Shown in pieces: positions 11,465 to 23,893 of a DNA stretch of 64,000 nt. The notes below the pieces were generated by a model that made no database searches, had not been told where the DNA came from, and saw only the letters and a program-made list of their open reading frames with translations. Numbering within the stretch: the stretch's first letter is position 1; each line of letters starts with the position of its first letter. Source of the stretch: Chondrosia reniformis (Eukaryota; Porifera; Demospongiae; Chondrillida; Chondrillidae); assembly GCA_947172415.1 (NCBI GenBank), contig OX359200.1:6016501-6080500 (forward strand), given 5' to 3'. The position numbers and the translations under genes were made by a program.

Positions 11465-11601
11465 TCCAACCACTCTGTTAAGTCCCTACAGGAAACTGCA
11501 CTATCCAAACTAAACACTAAAATGGCCCCCACTGACTCCCTGTAGTAAGCATCTGTTATAGTATGAAACCTTTCTGCCCCTCCTGTGTCCCAGAGATTGA
11601 C
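11465..11601 (-). pseudogene. Rab-like GTPase fragment, unit 2 (short remnant)
   Basis: Only the 5' part of the Rab-like last exon survives (VNLWDTGGAERF through SAVSCRDL), ending abruptly in kelch 3' sequence. The deletion removed the kelch 3' flank, the palindrome and the G4/G5/prenylation coding portion. It lacks the 29-base deletion of units 1 and 4. Confidence 0.8.
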
Positions 11602-13806
11602 CTGTGCATGCGATATAATCTTTCATCATCTTAAATATATAATATAATATACTTAAGTATTAGCTTTATTGAGCCTCAGCAACAATTATTGTATTCGCAA
11701 AATTGAATTATGTTTCGACGCGTTCACTAAACCTAATACTTATCAACAAACACCCTATATCAATTCATGTAATAGTTATAGCCCAGAGAAAATGTGCTAT
11801 ACTACGCCTTTGTCATGGTCTTAAGGTATATAACTCAGGATCGAAATTGCTTACAAAACAAAGAAATACGTGAATTTTACTTCTGGGACTAATGAAATTG
11901 CTGTTAAAAAAGAAAATGAATATATAATATGATCATGATTTATTTCACTTCCTGTTTAAACAAGTTAACACTCTCTATCCACTTCATGCTATATTGTAGA
12001 TAATGCCCCTGTATATCAAGTTGATTATAATATTGTTGACCATTTTTTGTGATGTATATATAACTTCAGCTTTCATTTCGGCTGCATGAGGTTTTCATTT
12101 TACTTATAACTTTCCACTACTGTATATACAGGGTGTATAAAGGAGTGATTAACATTTGCTTCCCGGAGAAACCTCTACCCCAGTTGCTATCAAAGTCCTA
12201 AAGGGTTAGTGCCACAACCCTATACAGCCGTATTTTACCACCATGGCTACAATTTAGGGGGTGGGGGATATGAATGAAGCTGTGACCACCATCTTGAGTA
12301 ATATTTGATTCTTTATATGTAACCCAGACGATACTTCTGAAAAGGCAAGAAAGGATTTCCTTTCAGAAGCTCAGATCCTAGCCCACTTCTGCCATCCCAA
12401 CATTTTATCTCTTCTTGGTGTGTGTACAAAAGGGAAAGAGGTTATGGTTATTACAGATCTTTTTCCAAAAGGGGATCTGAAAAACTACTTGAAGAGGTGA
12501 GCATAATTTTAGACACTCTGCCAGGTTTTCATAATACTTTCAGGTAGTTTAATGACTTTCTATAAAGCTATATATACAATAAATTTAATATGTAAATAAT
12601 CACAACTTTTGTATAAAATAGTACATTTATAGTTTTAATTACGTATCTTCTGAGATGCTAGAGATTTCTTTTCTTCAGAAGTATATAGAAATGCCTTATC
12701 AACAATAAGATGGCAATCTCTTTTTGTTGTGCATGGTCTCTCTATATCACTGATAGTTTTCATGATTTTTGCATTTTTAAATTAACAAAAATTGCCAATT
12801 TCTTACAAATTAACTAATCACACATACATCACTCTACTTTTTATGCAATAGTTTCCAAAGGGTTACCAAAGTGACATGTCATTGCATATAATATGCAACT
12901 CTGTAGTGCTCAGAAAGCTAAAAAAGAAGGGAGAAGAAATTCTCAACTGCAAGTTGGAGATTTGATTCGTATTTCTGGACAAGTAAACAGTTTGATAAAT
13001 AGTGGTCCATTAAAATTGTGATTAATCATTAAAATTATCAGCTACCATTTGATCCTATAGATTGCATTAGGAATGGAATATTTGGCATCAAAATATTTCA
13101 TTCATCGAGATTTGGCTACAAGGTATCTCATCATATTGTATCTAATTTGACTGAGACTGTGATATTATGTAATATGTTGTATATATTATAGGAATGTTCT
13201 AGTTGGAGATGGTCTTCATTGTGTCATTGCTGATTTTGGTATGTCCAGAGTGCTTGCTAAAGATGACTCATACTACGAGATGAGTTCTAACAGTAAGCTG
13301 CCATTTAAATGGATGGCTCCTGAGGCAATAGACTATAAGAAGTTCTCCACTTATATATAGTGATGGTTAGTAAATATACAGGAAGGTTTTTGACAGACAA
13401 TTATTGTGTCCTTTATGTTAAACTTTAAAACAAACTACTTTGATATACATATCCTACATAGATCTAGAGGCCCTTACCTCAATTTTATTTTGGTCATTTT
13501 TTTATCCAGCCTCAATTTGAGCCCAGTATCCCTTTCAGCAACCTGGCTTCTATAAAAATATTTATTTATTTTGGTGTCTTAGGAGGCACTTAATTAGTCT
13601 TTTCATGGCACCATTGAAGGAGGCATGTTGGGCTTTCACTCTGGCAGTAGTATACTGCACTGTAAACTGGTTTAGATATTACAATTGGTTCACATTTCAG
13701 CCCAATGTGTAATTGATTCAGGAACCCCTGCCTCTATTCAAGATCCAGCTTCTATTTAAGAATACCAAACAACTAGTTTACTTTATCTACTGCAAGATTA
13801 TCATCA

Positions 13807-13946
13807 AGCTCCTTTTACAGCTACAGTAAAACCTCCGAATAAAGGGAACCAGACCTACCTATATTGCAATTGTTCTTTATAAAGGACACATTGGTAGCAG
13901 ACCTATATATTGTTTTTTATAGGGAGGTTGTCCTTTCTCGGAGGTT
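13807..13946. mobile_element. fold-back MITE-like insertion in kinase intron
   Basis: Inverted termini AACCTCCGAATAAAGG and CCTTTCTCGGAGGTT bracket about 115 bases containing further TTCTTTATAAAGG sequence. Units 3 (about 21075-21176) and 4 (about 29385-29478) carry related copies; unit 1 lacks it at the matching site (about 6920-6940). It has no coding capacity. Confidence 0.6.
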
Positions 13947-14347
13947 GCCCATAGAATGTATACAAAACACCAAATACTTACATGCTGTATAGACATCCTT
14001 TTTTATTAACATCGATCAATAATAATAAACTTTTTGACCGTAATACGTACATGCACAACTGAAGCTTTAAGAAAGAAATTATCAAATAACCGAAGCCACA
14101 GCATCTAAGGATACTACCTATTTGATTGGATTAATAATTGTTGTGGCTCTTTTGTATTACAGTGGAGTTTTGGGGTTGTGCTGTGGGAAGTAGCAAGTTT
14201 TGGTCAAACACCTTTAAAGGTAAATGTATACAATTATGTACATGTGTATTATAAAGGAGAGTATATATACGTAGGTACGCATGTTCAAGTTTATAGCTGA
14301 TAAGTGAATATATAATCACTGGAGTTCAGCCCAATGATTGAAGTGTT

Positions 14348-14501
14348 GGAAAAAATAGGGGAACTTTAAGATCTAAAGCTGATCTTAAAGCATCGATGTC
14401 ATCATCATTAAACTCTGGGTAGAGCTCATTGCGCTCCTCAGGGGACATGAGTGGGCAGGGGTAATACCCAGAGTTTATTGATGATGACAGATTGAAGTGT
14501 T
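14348..14501. mobile_element. 154-bp fold-back insertion flanked by direct repeats, unit 2
   Basis: GATTGAAGTGTT occurs at 14336-14347 and again at 14490-14501. Between them an inverted repeat pairs TGTCATCATCATTAAACTCT (from 14397) with its near-complement ending at 14489. Units 1 and 3 have the empty site with a single GATT(G/T)AAGTGTT. Unit 4 has the same insertion. This is the signature of a non-autonomous DNA element with a 12-base target duplication. Confidence 0.7.
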
Positions 14502-15291
14502 AGTGAACAGAGTCATAGTACATAGCAACCAAGTATAATATGAAGTATAATATACTCCGTTGCCGGGGCAACCGCCTGTGTTTAAATTTCGTAACCGTGA
14601 TATAACAGGAAGAAGCTAAATACTGCATCGGCTTCTTAAATCCTGTTATATCCCTGCCCAAATATGGTAAACTAAGACGTTTCTCCTTGGGGGATAGACA
14701 ATTCTCCTTGCATTTAGGACAGTTGGAGTAGTCAGGGCAAGAGCATTCTAGCGATGGACTATATATCACTCATACCATGGCGCTTCGGTGTATATGGATT
14801 TTATACATATACACCTCAGCATCGTGGTATAACTAATACATATAATAATGGAGTATATCATTATACCCTTACTGACTGTCTTCAGAAAGTGCCGCCATCT
14901 GATATCTCAAGTTATCTCAGAAGTGGTCGGAGAATGGCACAGCCAAGTCAATGCCCAGATGAACTGTAAGCTACATACTTAAGAATGATCTTAATATTCT
15001 TAATTGTAAATGAATGCTAAAACTCGTATGTTTATGTACATGCACTTTTCCGTTTCCTAATTGCATGTCAAACCTATCTTATAATGATACAATATTAATT
15101 AATCATACTTAATTGGTATGGTTTGATTTATATATGTATGTGTCATTTTATAAAATTGTAGATATCAAATGATGTTAAAGTGTTGGGAATTTGAAAAGGA
15201 AAGGAGACCTACTTTCTCTTTGCTAAAAACTCAATTAGTTACACTCCAAAATATATATAGCACAGAAAAGGAGGGCACCATATACATTTAA

Positions 15292-16682
15292 ATATAAAAG
15301 TTTGTGACATATATGACCAGTACCAAAGAAAAGCTATGAGGTCCAAATACATTTAATATATTTTCTCTTGTTTATAGCTTTTAATTTGAGTTTTTTTGTA
15401 TACATATTATTTATTTAAGTGCATTATATGTACACAGACTGACTAGGGTTATTAACCCAAAACAACACTATACAAAAGCAGTTGTTCTTGGAAGAAAAAA
15501 TTAAAACAATTATTCCGTAATCTGCTCTTCTCAGCCATCATTCACTTCTGAGTCCATCTTGAATTAAATGTATTGTCCCAAATTCATTTCATTGCTCTAA
15601 ACTTATATATTATATTTCTACGTATAACCTATATATTGCAGATATAATGTGATTCCCTATATATAACTAGGCGAATTTAACGAGCGAGTTATTCCATTCA
15701 GCTAGCGCTATATAGCACGCGCACTTCTGTGGACACAAGATGGCGTCGCTTTTTCGGGGGTGACATTACTAGTTTCAGGCCACAGGTACACCAGACCATT
15801 CTACCGTGCTCGAGCCGTCTAGCTACATTAATATTCTCACCCTACGTATATACGTGTACACAAACTGCGATAGCTATAACTATCGCTACCTTTGTAAGTT
15901 TCGTGCGTTTTTGGAAGCGCCATATAGCATATGGCATAGGCGCCCCTATATTGTCAGAAATTATGTAACGTATGGCTTACTGTTCGTAACCTTGTATATA
16001 CATGTATACTGTGTATGGGGAAAACGAAAAATCCGCCTAATCCCTATATACCTTACTCCCTGATATCTGTCACCAAAATGGCGGACGTTAGACTGGCTTT
16101 AGTTTTCTAGCTTAAAACTAGCTTTCTCTTCCTTAGCGTCGAATATTAAACAAACGAAAAGGATTTAGAAACCACATTTACTAATACTATGTAACGTAAA
16201 GCCTGCGTAAAAACGTTTTCTACGAGATATAACCTTGAAAAATTATCGGCAATCAAGCAACGACAGGATGCGGTGAACCGCACATCTAAGAATTACGTAT
16301 AAACCAGTTTGCTGGGGGCGCCCCACGAGTTTTTTTTAAACTCGAACTACTTGTTTATGTAACTTTGCGGCTGTCAACGGGCTATAAACAATCTATATAC
16401 ACCTCACAAGTTTCCAAATTGGTATAGGCCGGCCGAATTTTAACACGTGCAACGTGGACCTGTGTCACCATGAAAGGACAAGACAAGTTCGGTAAATTTG
16501 TTTGGTTTAGTTTTCAGAAATCTCGAATGAAATGGGTTTTGGAAAAGAAATAGAAGGTACAGAGAGTGCATGAACTGTATTTTCATGTAGTTTACGGACA
16601 CTGTACGTAACCTTGCCTGAATATAGTTTAGTATTTCTGTATCAAAGTCTTTCTTGTATAATATATAGTGAAAAGATTCAAG
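15292..16682 (+). promoter_or_regulatory. spacer and 5' flank of kelch copy 3
   Basis: Same layout as the other flanks, with ACAAGATGGCGTC at 15735-15747, but more diverged: several small indels, loss of the TATGCTCC stretch, and GGATGCGGTGAACC replacing the GGTTAGGG stretch near 16267. This greater drift fits the disabled gene that follows. Confidence 0.4.
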
Positions 16683-17657
16683 ATGGATAATGGCGAGATA
16701 AAATGTGACTTTAAAGGCCACTGCTCGTCTCTCCTGAACTCTTTCAAAAAGATGTCGGAGAACAGAGAACTGTGCGATGTGATACTGACCGTTGGAATGA
16801 AGCAGTTTCACGTTCACAAAGTCATACTAGCGGCCAGTAGCCCATATTTCCAAGCTATGTTTACTAGTGCACTTCAGGAGAGTGCTCAGAAAGAAATTAA
16901 TTTGAAAGGAAGCAATGCGGAGACTGTAGAGACCCTTATCAACTGTGTATATGAATCTACTCTAACTATCACTGTAGAGAATGCCACTTCAGTCCTCGCT
17001 TTAGCAGCTCAGTGGCAGATGGAGAAGGTTGTGGAAGTCTGCGGTCAATTTCTCGTCAAACATCTGGACATTGAAAATTGCCTTGAAATGCTTTTTTTTG
17101 CTGATGTACATGGCTGTGATGTCCTGAAAAAAGCGGCCACAGATGTTTCAATTATTGATTTCTCAGGTGTTTGTCAGACAGAAGCATTTGTCAATGCTCC
17201 CGTTGAAATCTTGTTGGAATTACTGAAATTCGACTTTTTGGTGGTTCAGTCGGAAGAGAAGCTATTTGAAGACCTTCTAAAGTGGTTTAAACACAGCCCT
17301 GAGCTCCGAAGAGGTGACATACTAAAGATGTTAGATCTTATCAAGTTCCCTTTAATACCCTGGGAGGTCATTGAAGAGAAACTGAAACAGAATAGATTAT
17401 ATTCTGAACAAAAATGTAAGAGGATGCTTACAACCGCACATAACTTTCAAATGCATCCTAAAAAGGGAGCAGACTACAACATGGAAGATCCCCTATATGT
17501 TCCACGTAGTGGGAGTAAGCCAATTTATGTGATTGTATACGATCGCGATGACTCTAATAACGGAAAATACTTTGTAGAACAGTATGATCCAACATTAAAT
17601 CAGTGGAAAAGACTTACATCTCTAAAGCTGTTCAATATTATAATTCTCAGACAATGA
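16683..17657 (+). pseudogene. BTB-BACK protein, array copy 3, propeller deleted
   Basis: The BTB, BACK and linker are intact and the frame runs through blade 1 to LNQWKRLTSL. It then joins near 17621-17624 directly to sequence from the last blade (AAAGCTGTTCAATATTATAA), out of frame, and stops at 17655-17657. About 220 codons of propeller are missing. A TCT present at both edges suggests a microhomology deletion. A second deletion joins the kelch end to the palindrome near 17702. The remaining product (324 residues) could still dimerise and bind Cullin-3, so it is either a pseudogene or a BTB-BACK-only protein. Private changes include GMKQF, GQFLVK and LTTAHN. Confidence 0.85.
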
Positions 17658-17701
17658 ATTGGTATATTTTGTCAGAAATTAAATTTGAACATAGGTATTT
17701 T

Positions 17702-17977
17702 GGTATACAGAAGTTGCATATATACTGAAATTTAAGTAACTTAACCATACACCTCTGTGTTTTGGCGCACTATTCCTACTTCAGGTTAGTGCACCCAAAC
17801 ACAGAAGTGTATGGTTAAGTTACTTAAATTTCAGTATATATGCAACTTCTGTATGATTAGCCTTATCATATAATCAGTGTCTTGTTTCGATGCTTTAATT
17901 TTGCAGATGTATTAGTGAACACTGCCATTCCTACTTCTAACATCATTTTTGTAAATGTTTTTTTTTTATTTACTTGT
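17702..17977. repeat. palindrome, unit 3, left arm truncated
   Basis: Right arm and loop as in unit 1. The outer ~100 bases of the left arm are gone, cut by the deletion that fused it to the kelch copy 3 remnant. Confidence 0.75.
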
Positions 17978-18659
17978 ATATATATACAAGATGTATATAT
18001 AGAGAAAATGTTAATTGCACGTGCAATTGTATACGTATAGCTATATATATATATATATATAGCAACGTATAGATACGAATGGTTCCAGTCACATGTACCA
18101 GTTGAGGAAGATTGAAAGATGCCCCAGTCTGGGCTACAAAAAATGAAAGTAATTGTATACAGACTTCTATATGTCTTATGTATATACCCTTCCTATATAT
18201 GTCTTGTAATTGATTATTGAAGGCAAGAAGTTTCACTGCATTAATATAAATCACATGTACACATGAAATTCTTTCCAATATTATAGTCCACCTCTTTCTG
18301 AATGGGTGTTTACAATAATGATAGAGAGGTGTTTGTTGTGTAATTAACTTTAGTGAGTCTCAGCAACACAATTATTTTGGCAATTAGACATTTCAACTCG
18401 GAGTCTTCATTTCAGTATATAGTGCTGATAAAATAAAGATCTCTGGGTTAAAATGTTCATGATCAAGAACATATATTGTGAGCTATCTGCAGCTGTACAT
18501 CCAGGAAGAATCTCATGATCATATACACCATTAAATTTGAATAAATTCATACTACATGTATAAGCTGACAAATCTTAATCAGCTAGTGATCTCAAAGTAT
18601 ATATATATATAACATACAAAAATCAAATATAGGTACGTATATATTATATATATATCAGA

Positions 18660-19116
18660 TCAACAGCACTTCTTCTTGTCCATGTCAACTCTAATTGTTG
18701 TCTTTGTCCCCTCTTTATTACTTGATTTACCAGATAGTGACTTCTGATGCATACTAATATAACCACCAGTTTTTCAAGCCCCTTCTTTACATTTTGTCCC
18801 GTTTTAGCAGATGTCAATAGGAATTTAAGTCAAAGCGATCAATTTTGTACTTGGATGATAGTGTCACCTTAGAAGACTCTAGATTGGCTTGCACCATTCT
18901 TGGTTCTAAATTACATTTATTTCTGAAAACAGCAAAGGAACAGTCATCAAACTCTCGATCCATGTAATCCAGGGCCGAGTCCAACCACTCTGTTAAGTCC
19001 CTACAGGAAACTGCACTATCCAAACTAAACACTAAAATGCCCCCCACTGACTCCCTGTAGTAAGCATCTGTTATAGTATGAAACCTTTCTGCCCCTCCTG
19101 TGTCCCAGAGATTGAC
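18660..19116 (-). pseudogene. Rab-like GTPase last-exon fragment, unit 3
   Basis: Matches the intact last exon from VNLWDTGG to KKKCC but is degraded. The G4 motif reads RNKCN instead of GNKCD, which would abolish guanine specificity. Small insertions near 18826 (TTTAAGTCAAAG) and 18756 shift the frame, and part of the DTTS tail before KKKCC is lost. There is no P-loop exon. Confidence 0.82.
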
Positions 19117-21707
19117 CTGTGCATGCGATATAATCTTTCATCATCTTAAATATATAATATAATATACTTAAGTATTAGCTTTATTGAGCCTCAGCAGCAA
19201 TTATTGTATTCGCAAAATTGAATTATTTTTCGACATGTTCACTAAACCTAATACTTATCAACAAACACCCTATATCAATTCATGTAATAGTTATAGCCCA
19301 GAGAAAATGGGCTGTACAACACCTTTGTCATGGTATTAGGGTATATAACTCAGGATCGAAATTGCAAAGAAATACATGAATTTTACTTCTGGGACTAATG
19401 AAATTGCTGTTAAAAAAGAAAATGAATATATAATATGATCATGATTTATTTCACTTCCTGTTTAAACAAGTTAACACTGTCTATCCACTTCATGCTATAT
19501 TGTAGATAATGCCCCTGTATATCAAGTTGATTATAATATTGTTGACCATTTTTTGTGATGTATATATAACTTCAGCTTTCATTTCGGCTGCATGAGGTTT
19601 TCATTTTACTTATAACTTTCCACTACTGTATATACAGGGTGTATAAAGGAGTGGTTAACATTTGGTTCCCGGAGAAACCTCTACCCCAGTTGCTATCAAA
19701 GTCCTAAAGGGTTAGTGCCACAACCCTATACAGCCGTATTTTACCACCATGGCTACAATTTAGGGGGTGGGGGATATGAATGAAGCTGTGACCACCATCT
19801 TGAGTAATATTTGATTCTTTATATGTAACCCAGACGATACTTATGAAAAGGCAAGAAAGGATTTCCTTTCAGAAGCTCAGATCCTAGCCCACTTTTCTGC
19901 CATCCCAACATTTTATCTCTTCTTGGTGTGTGTGTACAAAAGGGAAAGAGGTTATGGTTATTACAGATCTTTTTCCGAAAGGGGATCTGAAAAACTACTT
20001 GAAGAGGTGAGCATATTTTCAGACACTCTGCCAGGTTTTATAATACTTTCAGGTAGTTCAATGACTTTCTATAAAGCTACAATAAATTTAATGCTTATAT
20101 ACGTAAATAATTACAACTTTTGTATATAAATAGTACATTTATATATAGTTTTAATTATCTTCTGAGATGCTAGAGATTTAATTCTTTTCTTCAGAAGTAT
20201 ATAGAAATGCTCTATCAACAATAAGATGGCAATCTATTTTTGTTGTGCATGGTCTCTCTATATCACTGATAGTTTTCATGATTTTACATTTTTAATTGCT
20301 AACGTCTTACAAATTAACTAATCACACATACATCACTCTAATTTTTATGCAATAGTTTCCAAAAGGTTAAGTGACATATTGTATCTATATAATTTGACTG
20401 AGACTGTGATATTGTGCAATATGTTGTATATATTATATATAGGAATGGTCTAGTTGGAGATGGTCTTCATGTGTCATTGCTGATTTTGGTATGTTCAGAG
20501 TGCTTGCTAAAGATGACTCATATTACGAGATGAGTTCTAACAGTAAGCTGCCATTTAAATGGATGGCTCCTGAGGCAATAAACTATAAGAAGTTCTCCAC
20601 TTATAGTGATGGTAAGTAAATATAAAGGAAGGTTTTCAACAGACAATTATTGTGTCTTTTATGTTGAACTTTAAAACAAACTACCTTGATATACCTATCC
20701 TACGTAGATCTAGAGGCCCTAACCTCAATTTTATTTTGGTCATTTTTTATCTAGCCCCATGATCAATTTGAGCCCAGTATCCCTTTCAGCAACCTGGCTT
20801 CTATAAAAATATATATTTATTTTGGTGTCAGTGCCCTTTGCCTTAGGAACCACTTAATTAGTCTTTTCACAGCACCATTCACAGCCTTTTACTTGAAGGA
20901 GACATTTTGGGCTTTTACTCTGGCAATGCTTCTGCAATGTAAACTGGTTTAGATATTACAATTGGTTCACATTTCAACCCAATTGATTTGGGAAACCCCT
21001 GCCTCTACTTGAGATCCAGCTTCTATAATTTAAGAATACCAAACAACTAGTTTACTTTATCTACTTATCATCAAACTCCTTTTACAGCTACAGTAAAACC
21101 TCCGAATAAAGGACACATTGGTTCCAGACCTATTATATTGTTCTTTATAGAGAGGTTGTCCTTTCTTGGAGGTTGCCCATAGAATGTATACAAAACACCA
21201 AATACTCACATGCTGTATAGACATCCTTTTTTATTAACATCAATAATAATAAACTTTTTAACCGTAATACGTACATGCACAACTGAAGGTTTATATATAT
21301 ATTAGTTTCTTTTATAAGAAAGAAATTATCAAATAATCGAAGCCACAGCATCTAAGGATACTACCTATTTGATTGGATTAATAATTGTTGTGGCTCTTTT
21401 TTACAGTGTGGAGTTTTGGGGTTGTGCTGTGGGAAGTATATAGCAAGTTTTGGTCAAACACCTTTAAAGGTAAATGTATACAATTATGTACATGTATTAT
21501 ATATATAGGGGAGTATATATAGGTACACATGTATATATATAATCACTGGAGCTTATTATATCAGACCAGCCCAATGATTGAAGTGTTAGTGACCTGCAGA
21601 GTCATAGTATACATAGCTACCAGCGATCATAAAGTATAACATGAAGTGTAATATACAATATACTCCTTTACCGGGGCAACCACCTGTGTTTAAATTTCGT
21701 AACCGTG

Positions 21708-21765
21708 ATATAACAGGATTTAAGAAGCTATATATACTGCATCGGCTTCTTAAATCCTGTTATAT
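21708..21765. repeat. perfect 21-bp inverted repeat hairpin in kinase intron
   Basis: ATATAACAGGATTTAAGAAGC (21708-21728) pairs with its exact complement at 21745-21765 across a 16-base loop. In units 1, 2 and 4 the left arm has lost bases (AACAGAAAGAAGC or AACAGGAAGAAGC), so only this unit keeps a perfect stem. It could be a small fold-back element end or a small-RNA precursor. Confidence 0.6.
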
Positions 21766-21772
21766 CCCTGCC

Positions 21773-21973
21773 CTAATATGGTAAACTAAGACATTTCTTC
21801 TTGGGGGGTGTACAATTCTCCTTGCATTTAGGACAGTTGGAGTAGTCAGGGCAAGAGCATTCTGTGAAGTCGTCAGCGTTTAAGCAAAAACAATCAGACG
21901 CTAGCGCTAGCAGAGCCATCACGAAAGTCCCGTCAAAATAGCGATAAGAAGTGACAGAGTATATATCACTCAT
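21773..21973 (-). CDS. small cysteine-rich open frame, unit 3
   Basis: 66 residues from a true ATG at 21973. A hydrophobic stretch (VMALLALASD) precedes CFCLN and the conserved CSCPDYSNCPKCKENC core, then a Lys/Pro tail with one more Cys. This would fit a signal peptide plus a short disulfide-rich mature peptide. The same DNA in units 1, 2 and 4 is shortened or lacks the N-terminus. There is no recognisable family, and transcription is unknown. Confidence 0.3.
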   Translation of the reverse strand: MSDIYSVTSYRYFDGTFVMALLALASDCFCLNADDFTECSCPDYSNCPKCKENCTPPKKKCLSLPY

Positions 21974-22502
21974 ACCACGGCACTTCGGTGTATATGGAAT
22001 TTATACGTATACACCTCAGCATCGTGGTATAACTAATATATACATATAATAATAGAGTATATCATTATACCCTCACTGACTGTCTTCAGAAAGTGCATCC
22101 ATCTGATATCTCAAGTTATCTCAGAAGTGGTCGGAGAATGGCACAGCCAAGTCAATGCCCAGATGAACTGTAAGCTACATACTTAAGAATGATCTTAATA
22201 TTCTTAATTGTAAATGAATGCTAAAACTCATATGTTTATGTACATGCACATTTCCACCAGCCGTTTCCTATTTGCATGTCAAACCTATCTTATAATGATA
22301 CAATATTAATTAATCATACTTAATTGGTATGGTTTGATTTATATATGTATGTGTCATTTTATAAAATTGTAGATATCAAATGATGTTAAAGTGTTGGGAA
22401 TTTGAAAAGGAAAGGAGACCTACTTTCTCTTTGCTAAAAACTCAATTAGTTACACTCCAAAATATATATAGCACAGAAAAGGAGGGCACCATATACATTT
22501 AA

Positions 22503-23893
22503 ATATAAAAGTTTGTGACTTATATGACCAGTACCAAAGAAAAGCTATGAGGTCCAAATACATTTAATATATTTTCTCTTGTTTATAGCTTTTAATTTGA
22601 GTTTTTTTGTATACATATTATTTAAGTGCATTATATGTACACAGACTGACTAGGGTTATTAACCCAAAACAACACTATACAAAAGCAGTTGTTCTTGGAA
22701 GAAAAAATTAAAACAATTATTCCATAATCTGCTCTTCTCAGCCATCATTCACTTCTCAGTCCATCTTGAATTAAATGTATTGTCCCGAATTCATTTCACT
22801 GCTCTAAACTTATATATTATATTTCTACGTATAACCTAAATATTGCAGATATAATGTGATTCCCTATATATAGCTAGGCGAATTTAACGAGCGAGTTATC
22901 CCATTCAGCTAGCGCTATATAGCACGCGCACTTCTGTGGACACAAGATGGCGTCGCTTTTTCGGGGGTGACATAGCTAGTTTCAGGCCACAGGTACACCA
23001 GACCATTCGACCGTGCTCGAGCTGAGGTCTAGCTGCATTCTCACCCTACATGTACACAAACTGCGATATACCTATCGCTACCTTTGTAAGTTTCGTGCGT
23101 TTTTGGAAGCGCCATATAGCATATGGCATAGGCGCCCCTATATTGTCAGAAATTATGTAACGTATGGCTTACTGTTCGTAACCTTGTATATACATGTATA
23201 TGCTCCTATACTGTGTATGGGGAAAACGAAAAATCCGCCTCATCCCTATATACCTTACTCCCTGATATCTGTCACCAAAATGGCGGACGTTAGACTGGCT
23301 TTAGTTTTCTAGCTTAAAACTAGCTTTCTCTTCCTTAGCGTCGAATATTAAACAAACGAAAAGGATTTAGAAACCACATTTACTAATACTATGTAACGTA
23401 AAGCCTGCGTAAAAACGTTTTCTACGAGATATAACCTTGAAAAATTATCGGCAATCAAGCAACGACAGGGTTAGGGTCTAAGAACTACGTATAAGCCAGT
23501 TTGCTGGGGGCGCAAGGCGTCCCACGAGTTTTGTTAAACTCGAACTACTTGTTTATGTAACTTTGCGGCTGTCAACGGGCTATAAACAATCTACACCTCA
23601 CAAGTTTCCAAATTGATATAGGCCGGCCGAGTTTTAGCACGTGCAACGTGGACATGTGTCACCATTAAAGGACAAGACAAGTTCGGTAAATTAGTTCGGT
23701 TTAGTTTGGTTTAGTTATCAGAAATCTCGAATGAAATGGGTTTTGGAAAAGAAATAGAAGGTACAGAGAGTGCATGTACTATATTTTCATGTAGTTTAAC
23801 TAATTCGGACACTGTACGTAACCTTGCCTGAATATAGTTTAGTATTTCTGTATCAAAGTCTTTCTTGTATAATATATAGTGATAAGATTCAAG
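22503..23893 (+). promoter_or_regulatory. spacer and 5' flank of kelch copy 4
   Basis: Same layout: ACAAGATGGCGTC (22942-22954) with the 7-codon MASLFRG frame, CAAAATGGCGGA near 23275, and one fewer TTTGGTTTAG repeat before the gene. A GGGGGCGCAAGGCG variant near 23505 is shared with unit 5, grouping the flanks of units 4 and 5. Confidence 0.45.

Larger units (their letters stand above)
12132..15291 (+). pseudogene. tyrosine kinase domain, 5'-truncated, copy B
   Basis: Same eight blocks as copy A. The donor after the hinge exon is intact (AG|GTGAGC). Private lesions: HRDLAAR becomes HRDLATR (GCT ACA AG); a TATA-type insertion near the end of the activation-segment exon gives TAT ATA TAG, an in-frame stop (13358-13360); and the next exon lacks TG after its acceptor. 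It shares the block-1 frameshift. The C-terminal exons (GRRMAQP; KCW..RRPTF) remain open and end at TAA 15289-15291. Confidence 0.85.
19638..22502 (+). pseudogene. tyrosine kinase domain, 5'-truncated, copy C (most degraded)
   Basis: The catalytic-loop exon (HRDLAA) and the preceding exon are deleted: sequence jumps from AAAAGGTTAAGTGACA to TATTGTATCT near 20370. Two-base insertions (CACTTTTCTGCC, about 19890-19901; GTGTGTGTGTAC, about 19926) break the hinge exon. One base is lost in the DFG exon (TCTTCATGTGTC, about 20465), and four bases are inserted in LWEVAS (about 21434-21441). The last two exons are preserved, ending at 22502. It shares the block-1 frameshift. Confidence 0.85.
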
